Shown: one piece after another, positions 1 to 8,686 of the stretch | How positions within the stretch are numbered: the stretch's first letter is position 1 | How the letters are laid out: each line of letters starts with the position of its first letter | Origin: Thermotoga sp. 4484_232 | GTDB taxonomy: Bacteria > Thermotogota > Thermotogae > Thermotogales > Thermotogaceae | DNA length: 14,599 nt | Assembly: GCA_002084985.1 (NCBI GenBank) | Contig: MZGO01000043.1 | Span: forward strand, 1 to 14,599 | Direction of reading: 5' to 3' | Notes under the pieces: model-generated | What the model was told of the DNA's origin: nothing | Database searches by the model: none | What the model saw: only the letters and a program-made list of their open reading frames with translations | Translations under genes and position numbers: made by a program

Positions 1-2
1 TA

Positions 3-230
3 CGGATAATCGATGGATGGTTGGAAAAATGGCTGGATTCCAGTAAGATGTTATGTCATTACATTTTCCCAGAACGAGGAGGAATGGCGATCGTGGATGT
101 GGATTCCAACGATGAGCTCCATGAATTTCTTCGAGCTTACTCCTTGCAACAATTCTTCGATTGGAAGATAAGGCCTCTCTATGACTGGAAACCCCTCTAT
201 GCTCAGTGTATAGAATATTACCGAGAATGA
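3..230 (+). CDS. Muconolactone delta-isomerase-like protein, C-terminal part (5' end outside window)
   Basis: The frame is open from base 3 to a TGA at 228-230, so the start lies upstream of the window; the in-frame TTG at 21 has no ribosome binding site and is not needed. About 75 residues are visible. The segment with 'DVDSNDELHEFL' followed by 'FFDWKIRPLYDWKPL' closely resembles the second half of the small (about 90-100 residue) muconolactone isomerase fold, a dimeric or oligomeric ferredoxin-like alpha/beta barrel, where the family shows 'DVESNDELHEIL' and then an 'EVTPL'-like strand. In aromatic degraders that enzyme isomerises muconolactone in the beta-ketoadipate pathway. No such pathway is visible here, so the family call is fairly firm but the substrate is not: stand-alone homologues often have unknown roles. 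No terminator hairpin follows the stop codon. Confidence 0.6.
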   Translation, partial: RIIDGWLEKWLDSSKMLCHYIFPERGGMAIVDVDSNDELHEFLRAYSLQQFFDWKIRPLYDWKPLYAQCIEYYRE

Positions 231-286
231 TTCTGTGTGTTTTGCCTTCCGCTCTCTTTACTTTGCTACTTGGTGAGCACGTGTAA

Positions 287-301
287 ACCATGTGTCATGG
301 T
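287..301. repeat. Perfect inverted repeat, ACCATG-TGT-CATGGT
   Basis: Six-base arms 287-292 and 296-301 are exactly complementary around a 3-base centre; pairing does not extend further. It lies about 120 bases upstream of the nucleosidase-like start and has no T-tract on either strand, so it is not an intrinsic terminator. It could be an operator half-site pair or chance. Confidence 0.35.
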
Positions 302-387
302 ATCCCGGTAGCAAGTTGCCGCCGTCATTTCGTCTTTGATTCATTATTATGTTGTCATCTTTTTAATAATCTTCAACTCAGGAATTT

Positions 388-393
388 TATACT
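388..393 (+). promoter_or_regulatory. Possible -10 element (TATACT) for the nucleosidase-like gene
   Basis: TATACT matches the sigma-A -10 consensus at five of six positions and would start RNA near base 400, giving a leader of about 19 bases before the ATG at 419. The same hexamer at a similar distance precedes the pyrophosphatase gene at 13505. No good -35 lies 16-18 bases upstream, so this is tentative. Confidence 0.3.
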
Positions 394-418
394 ATATCAA
401 ATAGAAGGAGGTGTTACG

Positions 419-1072
419 ATGATACTCATATTGGGTGTGTTTGAAGTTGAAGTCAAGCCCGCTTTTAAAGTGATCGAAACCTTAGAAACGGGTGAAGTCT
501 TGGGTAGAATATACAGAAGAGGACTCATAGGAAGAAATGAAGTTCTGGTTACTTACGGTTTTGTTGGTAAAGTGGAAGCTTCTATGGTGACACAAGCATT
601 TCTGGATAGATTCAAAATTGACAGCGTTATTTTCACAGGAGCAGGGGGATCCATATCACCGGAAGTGACTATAGGAGATGTTGTTATAGGAGACGTTTAT
701 GAAGAGCACGATTTGAACATAGCAAGGAGAAAAGCTCAGGAGATCCCAGGATCTCAGGAGATCCTCAATATTCTTCTGGACCACCTCAAAGAACTGAAAG
801 TTGGGAAAATCGTTAGTGGTGATATGTTCGTTCTTGGTGAGGAAAGAAGAAGAAAGCTGAGAGAGAGGACACACGGGATCTGTGTCGATATGGATTCGGC
901 CGCTGTCGCGAAGGTGTGTTATGTGAACAAAAAACCATTCGTCGCCCTTAAAACCATTGTCGATGATTGTGGAAACAATGCTATAGAGGAATTTGAAAGG
1001 AATTATCAAAAACTCGCTTCGAAATCCTGCGAGCTTCTTTGCAGGTTCTTAGGGGAGTTCATCTTGGAATAA
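419..1072 (+). CDS. MTA/SAH nucleosidase-like protein (PNP/UDP phosphorylase superfamily)
   Basis: This predicted cytosolic protein of 217 residues belongs to the nucleoside phosphorylase/nucleosidase superfamily and is most like 5'-methylthioadenosine/S-adenosylhomocysteine nucleosidase, which releases adenine from SAM by-products. I start it at ATG 419 because AGGAGGTG (406-413) sits 6-7 bases before it; a frame open to 290 has no such site. Aligned by eye to E. coli MTAN, Glu11 matches Glu12 ('GVFEVEV'), the 'TGAGGSISP' loop (73-81) matches 'TGSAGGLAP', 'HD' (97-98) and 'IVSGDMF' (131-137) are conserved, and Asp182 matches catalytic Asp197. The ribose-binding motif VEME is VDMD here (156-159), replacing Glu174 by Asp. 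The segment between HD and IVSGD is shorter than in E. coli. The family is confident; the exact substrate is less so because of the motif change. Confidence 0.75.
   Translation: MILILGVFEVEVKPAFKVIETLETGEVLGRIYRRGLIGRNEVLVTYGFVGKVEASMVTQAFLDRFKIDSVIFTGAGGSISPEVTIGDVVIGDVYEEHDLNIARRKAQEIPGSQEILNILLDHLKELKVGKIVSGDMFVLGEERRRKLRERTHGICVDMDSAAVAKVCYVNKKPFVALKTIVDDCGNNAIEEFERNYQKLASKSCELLCRFLGEFILE
735..764 (+). repeat. 12-base direct repeat inside the nucleosidase-like gene
   Basis: The 12-mer CTCAGGAGATCC occurs at 735-746 and again at 753-764, an 18-base period that keeps the reading frame and encodes Gln-Glu-Ile twice. It falls where this protein is shorter than E. coli MTAN. It may mark a past in-frame slippage event. 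Confidence 0.6.
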
Positions 1073-1097
1073 AACAAAAAGCCGGGCTCACCCGGCT
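1073..1097 (-). terminator. Rho-independent terminator of the aminotransferase-to-Vor operon
   Basis: On the minus strand, AGCCGGG (1097-1091), a 4-base loop and CCCGGCT (1086-1080) form a perfect 7-bp, mostly G+C stem. It is followed by TTTTTGTTTT (1080-1071). The hairpin begins in the TGA stop codon of the gamma subunit (1097-1099). On the plus strand no T-tract follows, so it should act in one direction only, although the plus-strand nucleosidase-like gene ends just before it. Confidence 0.9.
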
Positions 1098-1633
1098 CAG
1101 TTAACCAGACTCATACCCTCCAAAATAGCCTTCTTGTTTATATCTAAAAGATCCGCTTTCTTCCCTTTTAATTTTCTCTTCAAAGCCTCAAAAACAGTTT
1201 CCTTATCCACCACATCCGTTATGGCTATGTAAGCTCCCAACATAACCATGTTGGCAACCTTTAGGTTACCGAGCTTGTCCGCGATATCGTTCGCCGGCAC
1301 CTTAATAACTTCTATATCCTTCCTCTTTGGTTCTCTGTCTATCACAGAAACGTTCATGAAAAGGAAACCTCTCTCCTTGAGATAAGGTTCGAATTTTAAG
1401 AGCGATGGTATGTTCATAACAACCACTTCTGTTGGGATATCTATGACTGGGGAAGCAACGGGCTCATCACTTATAACGACGGTACAGTTGGCTGTTCCTC
1501 CTCTCATCTCGGGACCATACGATGGAAGCCATGTCACGTGTTTCCCTTCTATCATCCCAGCTTCTGCTAGAACCTGCCCCATGAGCATGACGCCCTGACC
1601 ACCGAATCCAGCTATTATCAATCCGTGATACAT
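1097..1633 (-). CDS. 2-oxoacid:ferredoxin oxidoreductase, gamma subunit
   Basis: This is a 178-residue subunit of a cytosolic 2-oxoacid:ferredoxin oxidoreductase, the enzyme that oxidatively decarboxylates a 2-oxo acid to acyl-CoA and reduces ferredoxin. The gamma family signature is clear: a glycine-rich 'GFGGQG' near residues 9-14 and 'SYGPEMRGG' near 38-46, with the family's usual length of about 180. I start it at ATG 1633-1631, which overlaps the beta stop codon by one base (TGATG), implying translational coupling; a GTG one codon earlier is possible. It is the last gene of the operon, and its stop codon forms the edge of the terminator hairpin. Order delta-alpha-beta-gamma and neighbouring ptb/buk genes favour a branched-chain (Vor-type) enzyme, though substrate cannot be read from this subunit. 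Confidence 0.88.
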   Translation of the reverse strand: MYHGLIIAGFGGQGVMLMGQVLAEAGMIEGKHVTWLPSYGPEMRGGTANCTVVISDEPVASPVIDIPTEVVVMNIPSLLKFEPYLKERGFLFMNVSVIDREPKRKDIEVIKVPANDIADKLGNLKVANMVMLGAYIAITDVVDKETVFEALKRKLKGKKADLLDINKKAILEGMSLVN

Positions 1634-2385
1634 CACACATCACCTACCTTATCTACGAAGACTCCCAATGGGAATTCTTTCACCATATTCTCATCAAGCC
1701 ATTTTTGAGCTTCAACAGGTGAGAGCCCCCAATTGGTTGGGCAAGTTGAGAGGATTTCAACAAGACCAAAACCTATGTTGTTTATTTGAGCGAGAAAAGC
1801 TTTTTTAATGTATTTCTTCGTCGTCATGACATCTTTTGGGCTCGTTACTTTCGTCCTTGCAAGAAACGCAACTCCCTTCATCTCTTTCAGCATCTCACAC
1901 ACATGTATGGGATATCCTTCCCTCTCGGGAGTCCTTCCATATGGTGATGTGGTTGTTTTCATTCCCAAAAGAGTGGTGGGAGCCATCTGACCACCTGTCA
2001 TTCCGTAGACCGCGTTGTTTATGAAGATCGTTGTGATTCTCTCTCCTCTGTTCGCTGCGTGGACCATCTCTGCTGTTCCAATGGCTGCAAGATCTCCATC
2101 ACCTTGATAAGTGAATATTACAAGATCAGGTCTTGCCCTCTTCATTCCTGTCGCAACAGCAGGGGCTCTTCCATGAGGAGCGACAGTTCCATCTATATCG
2201 AAGAATTCGTACGCGAAAACAGAACAGCCAACTGGTGCAATTATTATGGTTTTCTCTCTTATGTTCAACTCATCTACGATCTCTGCTATCAATCTGTGGA
2301 CGATACCATGGTGACACCCTGGACAATACGTAAACTCCCGCTTACTTAAAGATTCCGGCATTTTATGTGTGATAACAAAGTTCAT
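1633..2385 (-). CDS. 2-oxoacid:ferredoxin oxidoreductase, beta subunit (thiamine diphosphate-binding)
   Basis: This 250-residue catalytic subunit binds thiamine diphosphate and one [4Fe-4S] cluster. It shows 'YCPGCHHG' (Cys21, Cys24), 'VGCS' (Cys54) and 'STCPTNW' (Cys215) as the four likely cluster ligands. It also has 'GDGD' (95-98) followed about 25 residues later by 'NN' (123-124) and 'YGMTGGQ', the classic ThDP/Mg motif. Two starts are possible: ATG at 2391, only two bases after AGGAGG, and ATG at 2385, eight bases after it. I prefer 2385 because it has the usual spacing. The ribosome binding site lies within the last codons of the alpha subunit, so the two are tightly coupled. Length is typical of the compact archaeal/Thermotoga-type beta chain. 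Confidence 0.9.
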   Translation of the reverse strand: MNFVITHKMPESLSKREFTYCPGCHHGIVHRLIAEIVDELNIREKTIIIAPVGCSVFAYEFFDIDGTVAPHGRAPAVATGMKRARPDLVIFTYQGDGDLAAIGTAEMVHAANRGERITTIFINNAVYGMTGGQMAPTTLLGMKTTTSPYGRTPEREGYPIHVCEMLKEMKGVAFLARTKVTSPKDVMTTKKYIKKAFLAQINNIGFGLVEILSTCPTNWGLSPVEAQKWLDENMVKEFPLGVFVDKVGDV

Positions 2386-2390
2386 GCTCA

Positions 2391-3452
2391 TTACCTCCTC
2401 AGATACTTTTTTAAGTTCTCGAGGATCTCAACAGGTGTTGGCACAACCCCCGCCATTCTCCCATAGAATGGTGTTTCAACTTTCCCTTTGACGGCCAGCT
2501 TCACATCTTCCCACATTTGACCACTACTCATCTCGACTGTGAAAACTAGCTTGGCTCTTTCCGAAACTTCTGAGAGTCTGTCATAAGGAAATGGGAAGAG
2601 AGTTATGGGTCTGAAAAGACCTGCCTTTATTCCCTCTTCCCTTGCGAGTTTCACAACACTTTTCACTATCCTGCCAACCGTTCCATGGGCAACTATCACA
2701 ACGTCCGCGTCCTCCATCATGAATTCTTCGTATCTAACCTCTTCCTTTTTCATCCTTTCATATTTTTCCTGAATCCTCCTGTTCATCTTTTCCAGACCAT
2801 ACGGATCTATGTTGAAGGAAGTGACTTTTCTTGGTGGCCTTCCCCTTGCGCCAGTCAGAGCCCAATCACTGTGATCTGGTATCTTAGAGGGGTCTATCGG
2901 GTCTGGAAAAGAAACAGGTTCCATCATCTGTCCCAACATACCATCTGCGAATATGAGAACGGGATTTCTGTATTTGTCTGCCAGATCGAATGCAAGTATG
3001 GTGAGTTCTACAGCCTCCTGAAGAGTTGATGGTGAGAGTACAAGAAGCCTGTAATCACCATGTCCTCCACCTTTGGTTGCCTGGAAATAATCACCTTGAG
3101 AAGGTTGGATATCTCCAAGGCCTGGCCCACCTCTCACAACATTGACAAAAACTGCTGGAAGCTCGGCGCAGGCCATGTAAGATATGCCTTCTTGCATCAA
3201 GCTGAAGCCAGGTGAAGATGTTGAAGTCATGACCCTCTTTCCTACAGATGAAGCACCATACATCATGTTGACAGTTGCAACTTCACTTTCGGCTTGAAGA
3301 AATACTCCTCCAACCTGAGGGAGCCTTCTTGCCATGTACTCTGTCAACTCGCTTTGAGGGGTTATAGGATAGCCAAAGTATATTCTGCAACCTGCTCTTA
3401 TAGCTGCTTCTCCAATTGCCTCTGTTCCCTTAACCATTATTTTCTCACCCAT
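2391..3452 (-). CDS. vorB: 2-oxoacid:ferredoxin oxidoreductase, alpha subunit (probable 3-methyl-2-oxobutanoate type)
   Basis: The 353-residue alpha subunit contains the pyruvate:ferredoxin oxidoreductase N-terminal pyrimidine-binding domain, with 'GYPITPQSE' at 27-35 (the conserved YPITP motif). A middle section includes '[15 protein letters not shown]' and '[19 protein letters not shown]', and a C-terminal domain (from about 240) holds '[10 protein letters not shown]'. Such proteins are usually annotated as the 3-methyl-2-oxobutanoate oxidoreductase alpha chain (VorB), but the same fold serves 2-oxoglutarate and other oxo acids. Linkage to an aminotransferase, Ptb and Buk supports branched-chain substrates. 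ATG at 3452 is chosen: AGGAGG lies eight bases upstream, while the TTG six bases earlier is too close. The start overlaps the ferredoxin subunit's end by eight bases. Confidence 0.85.
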   Translation of the reverse strand: MGEKIMVKGTEAIGEAAIRAGCRIYFGYPITPQSELTEYMARRLPQVGGVFLQAESEVATVNMMYGASSVGKRVMTSTSSPGFSLMQEGISYMACAELPAVFVNVVRGGPGLGDIQPSQGDYFQATKGGGHGDYRLLVLSPSTLQEAVELTILAFDLADKYRNPVLIFADGMLGQMMEPVSFPDPIDPSKIPDHSDWALTGARGRPPRKVTSFNIDPYGLEKMNRRIQEKYERMKKEEVRYEEFMMEDADVVIVAHGTVGRIVKSVVKLAREEGIKAGLFRPITLFPFPYDRLSEVSERAKLVFTVEMSSGQMWEDVKLAVKGKVETPFYGRMAGVVPTPVEILENLKKYLRR

Positions 3453-3696
3453 TCTCAACCCCTCCTCGAACCTTTTCGGGAACCATCCGGTACACGGTTA
3501 TACAAACATCAGGACACATCAGATAGCAGAAACCACATGCTATACATCCTTCGCCAACGTATTCAGCGGGATGGTATCCCTTAGAATTGAATTTCTTTGA
3601 GAATCTCAGGACCTTCGTGGGACAAGCATTTATACACAAACCACACCCTTTGCATCTTTCTTGGTCTATTTCAACCTTTCCCAACGTTTTCGGCAT
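3445..3696 (-). CDS. 2-oxoacid:ferredoxin oxidoreductase, delta (ferredoxin-like) subunit
   Basis: This 83-residue protein has two complete CxxCxxCxxxC motifs for two [4Fe-4S] clusters: Cys15, 18, 21, 25 and Cys51, 54, 57, 61, plus an extra Cys65. It is the electron-transfer subunit that passes electrons from the ThDP/cluster subunit to soluble ferredoxin. Between the motifs lies the '[11 protein letters not shown]' stretch common in delta chains. A GTG at 3711 overlaps the upstream ATPase stop (GTGA) but itself forms part of the ribosome binding site. ATG 3696, six bases after GAGGAGG, is the better start. It precedes the alpha gene, an order shared with several Kor/Vor operons. Confidence 0.88.
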   Translation of the reverse strand: MPKTLGKVEIDQERCKGCGLCINACPTKVLRFSKKFNSKGYHPAEYVGEGCIACGFCYLMCPDVCITVYRMVPEKVRGGVENG

Positions 3697-3707
3697 CTTC
3701 CCCCTCC

Positions 3708-5343
<1,636 letters not shown>

Positions 5344-5358
5344 ATTCGATCACTCTCC

Positions 5359-6255
5359 TCAAGTCATCAAAGAAGAGAGGGCTATGGAGTAGAGCTTTGA
5401 TTCATCTGAATCTGCCCTTGATGTGAGAACAACGGGAACCTTTGCTCCCAGAATGACAGATGCAACTTTTGCTCCTGCAAGGAATATCAAAGCTTTGTAA
5501 AGGATGTTCCCGGCTTCTATGTCCGGTGTAACGATGATATCGGCCTTCCCCGCAACAGGACTCTCTATTCCTTTGTGTTTTGCCGCTTCCTCGGATACAA
5601 CATTATCGAGAGCGAACGGGCCATCTACAATGCATCCTTTTATCTGTCCTCTTTGATTCATCTTTGAAAGTATCGCGGCATCAAGTGTTGCTGGCATCTT
5701 TGGATTCACAACTTCCACAGCTCCCACAACTGCGACTTTCGGAAGCTCTATTCCCAAAACTTTTGCCACACTCACGGAATGTTCTATTATATGTACTTTC
5801 TGCTCCAAAGTCGGTGCGATCAACATGCCAGCATCGGAAATTATCAGGAGCCTGTCAAAATTCGGGATCTCAAAGACACTGACCATTGCCATGACCTTCC
5901 CCGTTCTAAGTCCGTATTCTTCAGCAAGTACTGTTCTCATTAGATCTCCTGTCTTTATCTTTCCCTTCATCAGAAAGTCCCCTTGACCTTTTGAAACCAT
6001 CTCTACAGCTTTCTTGGCAGCTTCCAGCTCATTCTCAGCTTCGACTATCTCGTAATCTTTCAGATCCAGTCCCATGACTTCTGCTTCTTTCTCCATTTTC
6101 TCCCTGTTTCCAACGAGTACGGGATCAGCGATTTCTGCTTTTCTAGCTTCACTCACCGCCTTGAGAACGACATGATCCTCTGCTGCTGCCACGACGAGTT
6201 TTTTCCCTTTTCCCTTGGCCATGTCCACCAATTCTGCAAGGTGTCTGACCATCAT
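5359..6255 (-). CDS. ptb: Phosphate butyryltransferase (phosphotransbutyrylase)
   Basis: This 298-residue member of the PTA/PTB family transfers an acyl group from CoA to phosphate, giving butyryl-phosphate or a branched-chain acyl-phosphate for the adjacent kinases. Family features include the N-terminal 'KLVVAAAEDHVVLKAV' strand-helix, a central 'DFLMKGKIKTGDLM' segment (93-106), 'NPKMPATLDAAILSKM' and the C-terminal 'GNILYKALIFLAGAKVA' region. Length matches Clostridium Ptb (about 300), not the longer Pta. The ATG at 6255 overlaps the butyrate kinase 1 stop (ATGA) behind a GGGGGTGAG site; a second ATG follows immediately. It lies between two kinase genes, an arrangement also found in T. 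maritima. The reading frame is intact. Confidence 0.9.
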   Translation of the reverse strand: MMVRHLAELVDMAKGKGKKLVVAAAEDHVVLKAVSEARKAEIADPVLVGNREKMEKEAEVMGLDLKDYEIVEAENELEAAKKAVEMVSKGQGDFLMKGKIKTGDLMRTVLAEEYGLRTGKVMAMVSVFEIPNFDRLLIISDAGMLIAPTLEQKVHIIEHSVSVAKVLGIELPKVAVVGAVEVVNPKMPATLDAAILSKMNQRGQIKGCIVDGPFALDNVVSEEAAKHKGIESPVAGKADIIVTPDIEAGNILYKALIFLAGAKVASVILGAKVPVVLTSRADSDESKLYSIALSSLMT

Positions 6256-7322
6256 CTCTCACCCCCAAATTTTTTCGGATTTTCTTCTCCCTTCAGTGCT
6301 CTCAACGCTCCCAGTGCTAGGGCTTCCATTTCGTACTCACCGGGGACGACAAAGACAGGAGCAAACCTATAAATATAAACCTTTATTCTGTTGATGAAAT
6401 CGGAGTTGTTGGCCATTCCCCCCGTCAAAACGATGGCGTCCACGTTTCCTCCAAGGACGGCGCACATTCCTCCTATCTCCTTGGATATTTGATACGCCAT
6501 AGCTTCAACGACAAGATTCGCTCCTTCATCGTTTTTGGCCATTTCAAGAGCTTTTCTGAGATCGTTTGTCCCAAGGTAGGCGATTAAACCTCCTTTTCCA
6601 ACGAAGCGTCTTTTCAATTCCTTTTTCGCGTATTTCCCGGAGTAGGAAAGTTTCACAACATCCCCAACAGGGAGTTCCCCTGTTCTTTCTGGGCTGAAAG
6701 GTCCTTCATCGTTCGCGTTGTTGACATCTATCATCTTTCCTCTGTCGTGAGCAGAAACGCTGATACCCCCACCAAGATGCGCTATAACCATCTTCAATTC
6801 CTCGTATTTTCTCCCAAGTTCTTTTGCGATCTTTCTTGCAACGGCTTTGGTGTTGAGAGCATGCGAAAGACTCTTTCTTTCTATGTCTGGTATACCTGAA
6901 AATCTGGCCTCTGGTATCATCTCATCCACAGATATTGGATCCGTTATGTAGACAGGGATAGAATGAGGTTCCCCAAGTTCATACGCTATTACCGCCGCAA
7001 GATTCGAGGCGTGCTCAACCGGCGTTTCGTATTTTAGATAGTTCACCATCACCTCATCTACCTCGTACGTTCCACTCTCAAGTGGAGGAAGTATACCACC
7101 CCTTGCCGCAATGGCATCAAAATCTGATATTTCATATCCTGCTTCGTTCAAAGCTCTTATTACCTCCCTTCTTCTCATCGGTTCCTGATCCATCAAAGAA
7201 TCGTATTTAGATAACTCCTCAGGATCATGATTGACCTTTTTGTTGTATACACACATTTCATCCTCGAAAATGGCTATTTTAGTCGATGTCGAGCCAGGGT
7301 TTATGACGAGTATTCTGTACAT
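6252..7322 (-). CDS. buk: Butyrate kinase 1 (branched-chain fatty acid kinase), intact copy
   Basis: This 356-residue enzyme of the acetokinase/ASKHA superfamily catalyses acyl-phosphate + ADP to acid + ATP. It has the N-terminal phosphate-binding 'NPGSTSTK' (8-15), 'GIPDIERKSLSHALN' (143-157), the 'AHLGGGISV' adenosine/phosphate loop (181-189), 'DVNNANDEGPFSPERTG' and 'LTGGMANN' near the C-terminus. All are complete, and length is normal for Buk (about 355-375). It is the only intact acyl kinase in the operon as sequenced, since butyrate kinase 2 is broken. The ATG at 7322 matches the MxRILVINPGS start of family members. Unusually, the only strong ribosome binding site (AGGAGG) lies about 20 bases upstream. 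The aminotransferase stop is 31 bases away. Confidence 0.92.
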   Translation of the reverse strand: MYRILVINPGSTSTKIAIFEDEMCVYNKKVNHDPEELSKYDSLMDQEPMRRREVIRALNEAGYEISDFDAIAARGGILPPLESGTYEVDEVMVNYLKYETPVEHASNLAAVIAYELGEPHSIPVYITDPISVDEMIPEARFSGIPDIERKSLSHALNTKAVARKIAKELGRKYEELKMVIAHLGGGISVSAHDRGKMIDVNNANDEGPFSPERTGELPVGDVVKLSYSGKYAKKELKRRFVGKGGLIAYLGTNDLRKALEMAKNDEGANLVVEAMAYQISKEIGGMCAVLGGNVDAIVLTGGMANNSDFINRIKVYIYRFAPVFVVPGEYEMEALALGALRALKGEENPKKFGGER

Positions 7323-7353
7323 ACTCTGACGGCTTGAAGCCCTTCCTCCTTTC

Positions 7354-8572
7354 TCAAACAGTTTTCACCTCTTTCATTTTCTCTTCATAGATCTCCACAA
7401 CTTCTCTCAATCTCCTCACACCTTCAACGATCTTTTCCTCTGGTGGCAGGCAGAACGAGAGTCTCATCGCGGAACACTTTACAGCTTTGACCCTGAAGGC
7501 TTTTCCAGGAACGTAGAATATCTTCTTCTTGATAGCTATATCGAACATCTTCATGGTATCGTACTGCTCAGGAAGAGTGAACCATATGAATAATCCTCCT
7601 TCGGGTTTTGACCATTTAACACCTTTCATATGACCGAAGTTCTCTTCCAAAGCTTTCAACATAGTGTTTTTCTTTCTTCTGTAAAGATCTATCGATGGTT
7701 TTATCTTTTCGAGGATATCGTACCTCTGTAGGAATCTTGCTGTCATCCTTTGAGTGAGGGCTGGGCTGCACAGATCTGCCGCTTGCTTTGCCAGGACTAT
7801 CTTTCTCACTATCTTCTCATGCGCAATAACAGCACCTATCCTAAGACCAGGCGCTAATATTTTACTGAAAGTGTTCAAAAGTATAACTCTATCGGGTCCT
7901 CCTATTTTGAAAATCGGATCTATAGGCTCTCCTTCGAATCTTAAAGCTCCATAAGGATCGTCTTCAATTATCAGAAAATCATATTTTTCTGCCAATTCAA
8001 CGAGTCTTTTTCTCTTTTCAAGAGACATCGTGACACCAGCAGGATTGTGAAAATTTGGTACAACGTATATGAACTTCAACATGTTAAGCTGTCCCAACGA
8101 CTCCAACTCCTTAAGCTTTCTCTCGATGTAATCCAGATTGGTTCCATCGTCTTCAATCGGTGCAGCTATAAACCTTGGGAATCTGGTTGAGAAAGCATTC
8201 AAAGCTCCTAGGTAAACGGGATCGTCCACGATGCAATAACTTCTGCTGTCAAGGAAAATCTTGCTTATCAAATCCAGAGCTTGTTGAGAACCTACGGTTA
8301 TGATAACATTATCTTCTGTCAATCCCTTTATTCCATAGACTCTATTCAGGAGTTTCAAAATCTCTGCCTTTAGCTCTGGATCTCCTTCCGTTGTAGAGTA
8401 TTGTAAAACATATTTGTATTCTTTCTCTATAACCTCTTTCAGGATCCGGAGCGCCACCACCAAACGATATAGCATCCTGAGAACCAGCGTATTTTAAAAG
8501 TTCTCTTATGAGAGAGGACTTCAAGTTCCTTCCAAGATAAGAGAGCTTTTCATGAAGTATCTCATCAGTCAT
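7354..8572 (-). pseudogene. Class I PLP aminotransferase (LysN/TM1131-like), frame disrupted by an internal deletion of about 35 bases
   Basis: This is a fold-type I aminotransferase, likely making the 2-oxo acids used by the downstream oxidoreductase. The 5' frame starts at ATG 8572 (GGAGG seven bases upstream), reads 'SSLIRELLKYAG' and 'AISFGGGAPDPE', then shifts into a false frame ending at 8342. The true frame resumes at 'KEVIEKEYKYVLQYSTTE' and continues to TGA at 7354. It includes 'NFHNPAG' (PLP contact Asn), 'EDDPYGA', 'NTFSKILAPGLRIG' with the Schiff-base Lys, and 'MRLSFCLPP' with the carboxylate-binding Arg. Compared with TM1131 as I recall it, about 11-12 residues ('ETFP...' region) are missing between PDPE and KEV, a deletion of length 3k+2, most likely 35. 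Junction near 8440/8441. An ATG at 8475 opens the second frame but has no good ribosome binding site and would lack the N-terminal substrate arm. Confidence 0.85.
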
Positions 8573-8609
8573 TTCATCACCTCCATATCATTATTAGCAA
8601 ATTCGTGCC

Positions 8610-8615
8610 ATTGTA
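8610..8615 (-). promoter_or_regulatory. Possible -10 element (TACAAT) of the aminotransferase-Vor operon
   Basis: Reading the minus strand, TACAAT matches the -10 consensus at five of six positions and would give a leader of about 30 bases before ATG 8572. No convincing -35 accompanies it (the hexamer 17 bases upstream is TTTCGC), so the call rests on the -10 and on position alone. Confidence 0.35.
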
Positions 8616-8654
8616 ACTTTAACATAAAAAAGGCGAAATCAGACTGCTTTATTT

Positions 8655-8680
8655 TGCAATTTGAAAAAAATTGCATGCAA
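8655..8680. repeat. A+T-rich inverted repeats, possible weak terminator of the TPR gene
   Basis: TGCAATTT (8655-8662) and AAATTGCA (8668-8675) pair perfectly around a 5-base loop. The overlapping palindrome TTGCATGCAA (8671-8680) is followed on the minus strand by TTTTTTT. Each stem is A+T rich and the larger one lacks a downstream T-tract, so termination would be weak in a thermophile. An operator for the next operon is an alternative. Confidence 0.3.
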
Positions 8681-8686
8681 AAACTT

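Larger units (their letters stand above)
231..418. other. Intergenic region upstream of the nucleosidase-like gene
   Basis: This stretch of 188 bases has no convincing gene. A reading frame can be extended upstream of 419 as far as 290, but it has no ribosome binding site there and its translation is not homologue-like. Visible elements are a perfect dyad at 287-301, a possible -10 hexamer TATACT at 388-393, and the ribosome binding site of the next gene at 405-413. I saw no recognisable riboswitch. Confidence 0.5.
8573..8686. other. Intergenic region between the two minus-strand operons
   Basis: This gap of 114 bases is very A+T rich. It holds a hairpin-forming dyad (8655-8675), a short palindrome TTGCATGCAA (8671-8680) followed on the minus strand by seven Ts, a candidate -10 (8610-8615) and the GGAGGTGAT ribosome binding site of the aminotransferase gene. 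No gene is seen. Confidence 0.5.

Noticed and set aside
290..418. 43-residue N-terminal extension of the nucleosidase-like gene
   Set aside because: No ribosome binding site at 290, Cys/His/Leu-rich translation, and a strong site just before ATG 419 where homology begins.
231..418. SAM or SAH riboswitch before the nucleosidase-like gene
   Set aside because: I found no conserved riboswitch core and no expression-platform hairpin; if the -10 at 388-393 is used, the leader is only about 19 bases.
8342..8475. Two separate genes at the aminotransferase locus
   Set aside because: The two frames are successive parts of one family protein; the second lacks a ribosome binding site, and its first 12 residues are an out-of-frame reading of the conserved GGGAPDP region.
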